Origin: Kribbella pittospori
GTDB taxonomy: Bacteria; Actinomycetota; Actinomycetes; Propionibacteriales; Kribbellaceae
Assembly (NCBI RefSeq): GCF_004331465.1
Contig: NZ_SJKB01000005.1
Span: 62,001-126,000 of the forward strand
DNA length: 64,000 nt
Reading direction: 5' to 3'
Below the pieces are notes generated by a model, which was given only the letters and a program-made list of their open reading frames with translations, did no database searches and had not been told where the DNA came from. The translations under genes and the position numbers were made by a program. This document shows positions 58,230 through 64,000 of the stretch, piece after piece. Numbering within the stretch: the stretch's first letter is position 1; every line of letters starts with the position of its first letter.

Positions 58230-58735
58230 GGGGTGCTCCTCACGGTCTGGTCGAGTAGTTCGCGAAGCCGGGTCAGCCCCCGGGAGGTCTGGCTCTTCAC
58301 GCCACCGGTGCCGATGCCGAGGATGTCGGCCGTCTGTTCGAGGCTGAAATCCGCGTAGTGCCGCAGTACGACGCAGGCTCGCTGGCTCGGTGGCAGCGCG
58401 GTGAGTGCCTGCACCACGAGCAGACGGTCGTCGACGGCTCCGGCCGAATCCAGCAGCGGTACGGCGTTCTCGTCGGTGATGTCGTCGAGGCGTTCGCGGC
58501 GCCAGGGACGGCGCGACTGTGTCAGTACGGCGTTCACCACGCAGCGATGGGCGTAGCCCAGCAAACCGTTCCCGCGCTCGATCCGGTTCCAGTGCCGGTA
58601 CACACTCACGAGTGCGTCCTGGGCGGCGTCCTCGGCACGATGCCAGTCGCCGCACATCAGATACGCCGTACGGCGCAGTCTGGGCATCGTCACCGCGGCG
58701 AACTCGGTGAACTCGTTCTCGTCGCGTCGTCTCAT
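58226..58735 (-). CDS. SigE-family RNA polymerase sigma factor (ECF type)
   Basis: A 169-residue sigma-70 group IV protein. Region 2 is about residues 10-75 (FTEFAAVTMPRLRRTAYLMCGDWHRAEDAAQDALVSVYRHW, with the -10-binding helix). Region 4 is about 110-160 (LTALPPSQRACVVLRHYADFSLEQTADILGIGTGGVKSQTSRGLTRLRE), an HTH for -35 binding. The ATG at 58735 has GAGGAGG upstream on the minus strand. The paired membrane protein follows at once. The size and linker are those of SigE-family actinobacterial ECF factors, usually envelope- or stress-responsive. Confidence 0.88.
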   Translation of the reverse strand: MRRRDENEFTEFAAVTMPRLRRTAYLMCGDWHRAEDAAQDALVSVYRHWNRIERGNGLLGYAHRCVVNAVLTQSRRPWRRERLDDITDENAVPLLDSAGAVDDRLLVVQALTALPPSQRACVVLRHYADFSLEQTADILGIGTGGVKSQTSRGLTRLRELLDQTVRSTP

Positions 58736-58870
58736 CCGGCCTCCTCTCAGGTGTCGATGAGGGAATGCGGCGAGTTGTTCGGAAGGTTGCACCGCCCGTA
58801 ACAGATCGGCCGGGTGGCCGTTGGAGTTGCAGCCCCGAGGGTCTTTGACAGCGGTGGGAGGATGGCGTTC

Positions 58871-59854
58871 ATGGCGATGACAGCACAGGTGAAGTCCGAG
58901 TTGACCAGTATTCAGGTCACAAAACCCTGTTGCCGCAAGGCCGAGGTGTCCTCCGTACTGCGGTTCGCGGGCGGTCTGCACCTCGTCTCCGGGCGGATCG
59001 TCATCGAAGCCGAACTGGACAGCGGCGCCGCCGCTCGCCGGCTGCGCAAGGACATCGCCGAGATCTTCGGCCACCCGTCGGACGTCGTCGTGATCTCCCC
59101 GTCCGGAATCCGGAAGCAGACCAAGTACGTCGTTCGCGTGGTTCGCGACGGTGATGCGCTGGCCCGTCAGACCGGGCTCGTCGACAACCGCGGCCGTCCG
59201 GTCCGCGGCCTTCCGCCCTCGGTCGTGTCCGGGGCCTCCTGCGATGCGGTGGCCGCTTGGCGCGGTGCTTTCCTCGCGCACGGCTCGCTGACCGAGCCGG
59301 GCCGGTCGTCCTCGCTCGAGGTGACCTGCCCTGGCCCCGAGGCCGCTCTCGCGTTGGTCGGAGCGGCCCGGCGACTCGGCATCGGTTCGAAGGCGCGCGA
59401 GGTACGCAACGTCGACCGCGTGGTGATCCGCGACGGCGACGCGATCGGTGCGCTGCTGACCCGCCTCGGTGCGCACGAGTCGGTGCTGGCGTGGGAGGAG
59501 CGGCGGATGCGCCGCGAGGTCCGCGCGACGGCGAACCGGCTGGCCAACTTCGACGACGCGAACCTGCGCCGCTCCGCGCGTGCCGCGGTCGCGGCCGGTG
59601 CTCGCGTCGAGCGGGCGCTGGAGATCCTCGGCGACGACGTACCCGACCATCTGCAGGTGGCGGGCAAGCTGCGGCTCGAGCACAAGCAGGCGAGTCTGGA
59701 GGAGCTCGGTCAGCTGCACGAGCCGGCCCTCACCAAGGACGCGGTCGCCGGCCGGATCCGCCGCCTGCTGGCGATGGCGGACAAGCGCGCCGCCGACCTC
59801 GGCATCCCCAACACCGAGGCGAACCTGACCCCGGACATGCTTGATCCAGCCTGA
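58871..59854 (+). CDS. whiA: Sporulation/cell-division regulator WhiA
   Basis: A 327-residue protein: an N-terminal homing-endonuclease-like (LAGLIDADG) fold (AQVKSELTSIQVTKPCCRKAEVSSVLRFAGGLHL) and a C-terminal HTH domain (SLEELGQLHEPALTKDAVAGRIRRLLAMADKRAADLG). The ATG at 58871 is preferred, since GGGAGG lies 9 nt before it but directly abuts the ATG at 58862. WhiA controls cell-division and sporulation genes in Streptomyces. A terminator-type hairpin follows at 59891. Confidence 0.94.
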   Translation: MAMTAQVKSELTSIQVTKPCCRKAEVSSVLRFAGGLHLVSGRIVIEAELDSGAAARRLRKDIAEIFGHPSDVVVISPSGIRKQTKYVVRVVRDGDALARQTGLVDNRGRPVRGLPPSVVSGASCDAVAAWRGAFLAHGSLTEPGRSSSLEVTCPGPEAALALVGAARRLGIGSKAREVRNVDRVVIRDGDAIGALLTRLGAHESVLAWEERRMRREVRATANRLANFDDANLRRSARAAVAAGARVERALEILGDDVPDHLQVAGKLRLEHKQASLEELGQLHEPALTKDAVAGRIRRLLAMADKRAADLGIPNTEANLTPDMLDPA

Positions 59855-59890
59855 TCCAGATACCAGACAGTCAACTGGTATTCGCATGGC

Positions 59891-59913
59891 GGCCCCGGAT
59901 GGTTTCCGGGGCC
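59891..59913 (+). terminator. whiA terminator hairpin
   Basis: GGCCCCGGA pairs with TCCGGGGCC (9 bp) around TGGTT, 36 nt after the whiA stop. The downstream sequence is only mildly T-rich. Confidence 0.65.
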
Positions 59914-59982
59914 GTTCTGCGTGCTTCTGGTCCGCTCGGCAGGTCGTCGCCAGCGGCGGTGGTCTGCTGTGGACGCTACCAG

Positions 59983-60010
59983 TTGGCCAAGTGGGCTGTT
60001 GGGCTAGTGT
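59983..60010 (+). promoter_or_regulatory. Candidate gapA promoter (TTGGCC - 16 nt - TAGTGT)
   Basis: TTGGCC (59983-59988) and TAGTGT (60005-60010) are separated by 16 nt. This would give a ~45-nt leader holding the GAGGAG site before the gap GTG at 60062. Confidence 0.4.
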
Positions 60011-60061
60011 TCGGGGTGAAGCGGCAGTGCTCGAAAGCTAGTTCTGAGGAGACGCAGTCCC

Positions 60062-61069
<1,008 letters not shown>

Positions 61070-61087
61070 CGCGTCCCGTTCACGTTG

Positions 61088-61128
61088 CGTCCGGCGAACT
61101 GTGGCTTCCCGCCACAGTTCGCCGGACG
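61088..61128 (+). promoter_or_regulatory. 18-bp perfect hairpin between gap and pgk
   Basis: CGTCCGGCGAACTGTGGC (61088-61105) pairs perfectly with its complement at 61111-61128, leaving a 5-nt loop (TTCCC). It lies 18 nt after the gap stop. The T run after it is short (TTAGCCGTTTCTT), so part of the transcripts may end here while the rest read through to pgk, or the stem protects gap mRNA from 3' decay. Confidence 0.75.
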
Positions 61129-61156
61129 TTAGCCGTTTCTTCGAAGGAAGCTGACA

Positions 61157-62359
61157 GTGAAGACGATTGAAGAACTGGGCGACGTGGCCGGCCTGCGGGT
61201 GCTGGTCCGCTCCGACCTGAACGTGCCGATCGACGGCGAGACGATCGGCGACGACGGCCGGATCCGTGCGTCGCTGCCGACGCTGGTCCAGCTGGCCAAG
61301 GCCGGCGCCAAGGTGATCGTGACCGCGCACCTCGGCCGCCCGAAGGGCACGCCGGACCCGAAGTACACCCTGGCCCCGGTGGCGCAGCGGCTCGGCGAGC
61401 TGCTGCAGCCCGAGGGCATCACCGTGCACTTCGCCGCCGACGTGACCGGTGACAGCGCGCAGGAAGCCGTCCAGGAGCTGGACGAGGGTGAGGTCCTGCT
61501 GCTCGAGAACGTGCGGTACGACCCGCGCGAGGAGAGCAAGGACGAGACGCAGCGGGGTGCGCTGGCCGAGGAGCTGGCCGCCCTGGCCGATGTGTTCGTC
61601 AGCGACGGCTTCGGTGTCGTGCACCGCAAGCAGGCCAGTGTGTACGACGTCGCGCGCCTGCTGCCGCACGCCGCGGGTGGGCTGGTGCTGGCGGAGGTCG
61701 ACGTACTGAAGAAGCTGACCGAGAGCCCGCAGCGCCCGTACGTCGTCGTGCTCGGCGGCGCCAAGGTGTCGGACAAGCTCGCGGTGATCGACAACCTGCT
61801 GGCCAAGGCCGACAAGCTGCTGATCGGCGGCGGCATGGTCTTCACCTTCCTGAAGGCGCAGGGTCACGAGGTCGGCACGAGCCTGCTGGAGGACGACCAG
61901 CTGGACACGGTCAAGGGCTACCTGGAGAGCGCGAAGGCCAAGGGGGTCGAGATCGTGCTGCCGACCGACATCGTGGTCGCGCCCGAGTTCAAGGCGGATT
62001 CGCCGGCGACTGTGGTGGCCGCGGACGCGATCCCGGCCGACCAGCTCGGCCTCGACATCGGCCCGGACTCCGCCAAGGCGTTCGCCGCCGAGATCGCCGG
62101 GGCGAAGACGGTGTTCTGGAACGGCCCGATGGGCGTCTTCGAGATGGAGGCGTTCGCGGGTGGAACGAAGGCCGTCGCGCAGGCGTTGACCGAGGTGGAC
62201 GGGCTGAGCGTGGTGGGTGGCGGTGACTCCGCCGCGGCCGTGCGCCAGCTAGGCTTCGCGGACGACGCGTTCGGGCACATCTCCACCGGTGGTGGGGCGT
62301 CGCTCGAATACCTGGAGGGCAAGGAGCTCCCGGGTCTCGCAGTACTGGAAGAGGACTGA
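61157..62359 (+). CDS. pgk: Phosphoglycerate kinase
   Basis: A 400-residue enzyme with the N-terminal substrate-binding part (RSDLNVPIDGETIGDDGRIRASLPTL, HLGRPKG) and nucleotide-binding C-terminal part (VLGGAKVSDKL, IGGGMVFTFLKAQG, GPMGVFEMEAFAGGT, STGGGASLEYLEG). It makes ATP from 1,3-bisphosphoglycerate. The GTG start has GAAGGAAG upstream. tpiA follows after 5 nt. Confidence 0.96.
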   Translation: MKTIEELGDVAGLRVLVRSDLNVPIDGETIGDDGRIRASLPTLVQLAKAGAKVIVTAHLGRPKGTPDPKYTLAPVAQRLGELLQPEGITVHFAADVTGDSAQEAVQELDEGEVLLLENVRYDPREESKDETQRGALAEELAALADVFVSDGFGVVHRKQASVYDVARLLPHAAGGLVLAEVDVLKKLTESPQRPYVVVLGGAKVSDKLAVIDNLLAKADKLLIGGGMVFTFLKAQGHEVGTSLLEDDQLDTVKGYLESAKAKGVEIVLPTDIVVAPEFKADSPATVVAADAIPADQLGLDIGPDSAKAFAAEIAGAKTVFWNGPMGVFEMEAFAGGTKAVAQALTEVDGLSVVGGGDSAAAVRQLGFADDAFGHISTGGGASLEYLEGKELPGLAVLEED

Positions 62360-62364
62360 GCACG

Positions 62365-63171
62365 ATGGCAGACGCTGCCCGTACGCCACTCATGGCGGGC
62401 AACTGGAAGATGAACCTCAACCATGTTGAGGCCGTGCACCTGCTGCAGAAGCTGTCGTGGACGCTGCAGGACAAGAAGCACGACTTCGAGCGCGTCGAGG
62501 TCGCGGTGCTGCCGCCGTTCACCGACATTCGCAGCGTGCAGACGCTGGTCGACGGTGACCGGATGAAGATCAAGTACGGCGCCCAGGACGTCTCGCAGCA
62601 CGACGCGGGCGCCTACACCGGCGAGATCTCGGCGGCGATGCTGTCCAAGCTCGGCTGCACCTACGTGCTGGCCGGGCACTCCGAGCGCCGGCAGTACCAC
62701 CACGAGACCGATGCCGTGGTGAACGCCAAGGCAGCCAAGGTGCTCGAGGCCGGACTGATCCCGATCGTCTGTGTCGGCGAGGGCCTCGAGATCCGGCAGG
62801 CCGACGGTCACGTCGAGCACTGCGTCAACCAGATCGACGGCGCGCTCGCCGGGCTGAAGGCGGACGACGTTCGCAAGCTCGTCATCGCCTACGAGCCGGT
62901 CTGGGCGATCGGCACCGGCGAGGTGGCCACCCCGGAGGACGCGCAGGAAGTCATCGCGGGGATCCGGGGCCGGCTGGAGGAGACGTTCTCACCCTCGGTG
63001 GCCGACTCGGTACGGATTCTTTACGGTGGATCGGTGAAGATGGCCAGCGCAGGTGGCATCATGGCCCAACCGGACGTGGACGGTTGCCTGGTGGGCGGTG
63101 CCAGCCTGCAGGTCGACGAGTTCGCCGGAATCTGCCGTTACCTGGACCTTCAGTTAGGCTACTCCTCGTGA
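62365..63171 (+). CDS. tpiA: Triosephosphate isomerase
   Basis: A 268-residue TIM-barrel enzyme: NWKMN (Lys), AGHSERR (His), AYEPVWAIGTG (catalytic Glu), and the phosphate-binding YGGSVK near the C-terminus, then GCLVGGASL. It interconverts DHAP and glyceraldehyde-3-phosphate. Its stop overlaps the secG GTG (GTGA). Confidence 0.96.
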   Translation: MADAARTPLMAGNWKMNLNHVEAVHLLQKLSWTLQDKKHDFERVEVAVLPPFTDIRSVQTLVDGDRMKIKYGAQDVSQHDAGAYTGEISAAMLSKLGCTYVLAGHSERRQYHHETDAVVNAKAAKVLEAGLIPIVCVGEGLEIRQADGHVEHCVNQIDGALAGLKADDVRKLVIAYEPVWAIGTGEVATPEDAQEVIAGIRGRLEETFSPSVADSVRILYGGSVKMASAGGIMAQPDVDGCLVGGASLQVDEFAGICRYLDLQLGYSS

Positions 63172-63401
63172 TTCTCGCTTTCTCGATCGTCGTGATCATC
63201 TGCAGCCTGATCCTCACGCTGCTCGTGCTGCTGCACAAAGGCCGCGGTGGCGGTCTGTCCGACCTGTTCGGTGGCGGTGTGTCGTCCAGCCTGGGCGGCT
63301 CATCGGTCGCGGAGCGGAACCTGGACCGGATCACGATCGGCATCGGTCTGGTCTGGTTCGCTGCCATCGTGGCGCTCGGCCTGCTCTACAAGCTCGGCTG
63401 A
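63168..63401 (+). CDS. secG: Preprotein translocase subunit SecG
   Basis: A 77-residue protein with two hydrophobic helices (about 2-24 and 54-75) joined by a Gly/Ser-rich loop (HKGRGGGLSDLFGGGVSSSLGGSSVAERNLDR), the standard actinobacterial SecG pattern. It assists SecYE-mediated export. The start is the GTG overlapping the tpiA TGA. Confidence 0.93.
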   Translation: MILAFSIVVIICSLILTLLVLLHKGRGGGLSDLFGGGVSSSLGGSSVAERNLDRITIGIGLVWFAAIVALGLLYKLG

Positions 63402-63417
63402 GGGGGAGTAGGTTCCC

Positions 63418-63777
63418 GTGGCTGGTGGTGGTAGTGCGATTCGTGGCAGCCGGGTCGGTGCGGGCCCGATGGGCGAGGCGGAGCGCGGCGACAGCGCGCC
63501 CCGGCAGCGCATCGTGTTCTTCTGTGCGAACGGGCACGAGACCGCGACGGTGTTCGCCGTCGAGGCAGCGATCCCGGAGGCGTGGGACTGTCCGCGGTGC
63601 GGTCTGCCGACCAGCACCGATGTGAACAACCCGCCCCCGCCGCCGAAGATCGAGCCCTACAAGACGCACCTCGCCTACGTGAAGGAACGGCGCAGCGAGC
63701 AGGAAGCGGCCGAGATCCTCGAAGAGGCCCTCGAAAAGCTCCGCGCCCGCCGCGCCCGCGGCGAAGTCATCTTCTGA
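63418..63777 (+). CDS. rbpA: RNA polymerase-binding protein RbpA
   Basis: A 119-residue actinobacterial transcription factor with the central zinc-ribbon-like part (RIVFFCANGHETATVF...WDCPRCGLP, with paired Cys), then NNPPPPPKIEPYKTHLAYVKERRSEQEAAEILEEALEKLR, the sigma-binding C-terminal helix. It stabilises RNA polymerase with the housekeeping sigma factor and open complexes. A GGGGGAG lies upstream of the GTG start, and a terminator follows. Confidence 0.95.
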   Translation: MAGGGSAIRGSRVGAGPMGEAERGDSAPRQRIVFFCANGHETATVFAVEAAIPEAWDCPRCGLPTSTDVNNPPPPPKIEPYKTHLAYVKERRSEQEAAEILEEALEKLRARRARGEVIF

Positions 63778-63789
63778 ACGGACGAAGCC

Positions 63790-63830
63790 CAGCCCGGACC
63801 GATCCCCGATCGGCCCGGGCTGTCGCGTTT
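63790..63830 (+). terminator. rbpA terminator
   Basis: CAGCCCGG pairs with CCGGGCTG, with an inner CCGATC/GATCGG stem and one A/C mismatch, followed by TCGCGTTT. Confidence 0.75.
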
Positions 63831-63867
63831 CGTGCTGACCCACTGACACGCAGTGCGACGCACGCGT

Positions 63868-63873
63868 TAAGGT
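63868..63873 (+). promoter_or_regulatory. -10 element (TAAGGT) of leaderless terminal gene
   Basis: TAAGGT ends 7 nt before the ATG at 63881, again with no Shine-Dalgarno. Confidence 0.5.
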
Positions 63874-63880
63874 CGGCGGC

Positions 63881-64000
63881 ATGAAGTCTTCGATCTCGCC
63901 GGTTCGTTGGACTCCGCCGCCGGCTGCCCCGGTTCGTCACCCGAAGAACGTTGATGTGGAGACGGTCGCGTTGCCGGGGGAAGGGCCGGAGGACACGCTG
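63881..64000 (+). CDS. SMP-30/gluconolactonase-like protein, 3'-truncated by window edge
   Basis: Only the first 40 codons are visible: MKSSISPVRWTPPPAAPVRHPK..., then VALPGEGPEDTL. The GxGPEDxL segment is the usual first-strand signature of SMP-30/gluconolactonase/LRE beta-propellers, and the WTPPPAP start is common in actinobacterial members. The family includes lactonases acting on sugar lactones. The rest lies outside the window, so the identity is tentative. A TAAGGT element 7 nt before the ATG supports the start. Confidence 0.6.
   Translation, partial: MKSSISPVRWTPPPAAPVRHPKNVDVETVALPGEGPEDTL

Overview
The window is a high-GC actinobacterial chromosome segment. The lineage markers are a Pup-proteasome locus (dop-pup-prcB-prcA), whiA, rbpA, a rapZ-yvcK pair, an EccC/EccD type VII secretion system (T7SS) and many apparently leaderless promoters (TANNNT ending 6-7 nt before the start codon). 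Overall gene content recalls Kribbella or another Propionibacteriales member. That placement is inferred from gene content only; no database search was possible.

Layout. 0-4 kb: 3' part of a large LuxR-family ATPase regulator, a small membrane protein, and a phosphotransferase/Nudix pair on the minus strand. 4-8.2 kb: Pup-proteasome operon (Pup already ends in Glu) with a translationally coupled Nudix hydrolase; neither the ATPase (Mpa/ARC) nor the ligase (PafA) is here. 8.2-11.8 kb: GH84 hexosaminidase, a ZTP riboswitch controlling folD, and a PhyH dioxygenase divergent from an AraC regulator. 12.8-17.1 kb: aroH-tyrA and cmk-plsC-der. 17.2-18.1 kb: tRNA-Pro(GGG) followed by a homing-type PD-(D/E)XK endonuclease-like gene. 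18.1-24.6 kb: MMPL exporter with TetR regulator and a twin operator, a cytosolic HtrA-like protease, GNAT, a TPR-like protein and a FAD oxidoreductase. 24.6-28.4 kb: a membrane-spanning protein with a type-I periplasmic-binding-protein ectodomain, and a metallo-beta-lactamase-fold hydrolase with a small overlapping partner. 28.6-31.7 kb: uvrA with a histone-H1-like Lys/Ala tail and a degenerate SOS box upstream.

31.8-50.9 kb is the most distinctive part: a T7SS locus (two Esx-like proteins, small accessory genes, EccC, a probably split DUF6177-like pair, EccD and a ParA/EspI-like protein) built around one 2531-residue polymorphic toxin. That protein carries three separate candidate toxin domains: a papain-fold (Cys-His-Asp) domain, an ADP-ribosyltransferase-like domain, and a C-terminal domain with an HExxE...H signature that I cannot assign. 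They are separated by three long low-complexity linkers of different composition. One small overlapping gene downstream is the obvious immunity candidate. EccB, EccE and mycosin are not in the locus.

51-64 kb: a Rieske lipoprotein and a secreted subtilase that converge on a shared terminator, then the conserved actinobacterial series uvrC-rapZ-yvcK // whiA-gap-pgk-tpiA-secG-rbpA. A sigma/anti-sigma-like pair on the opposite strand interrupts it between yvcK and whiA. The window ends in the first 40 codons of an SMP-30/gluconolactonase-like gene. I found no insertion sequences, integrases, CRISPR arrays, rRNA genes or replication origin.
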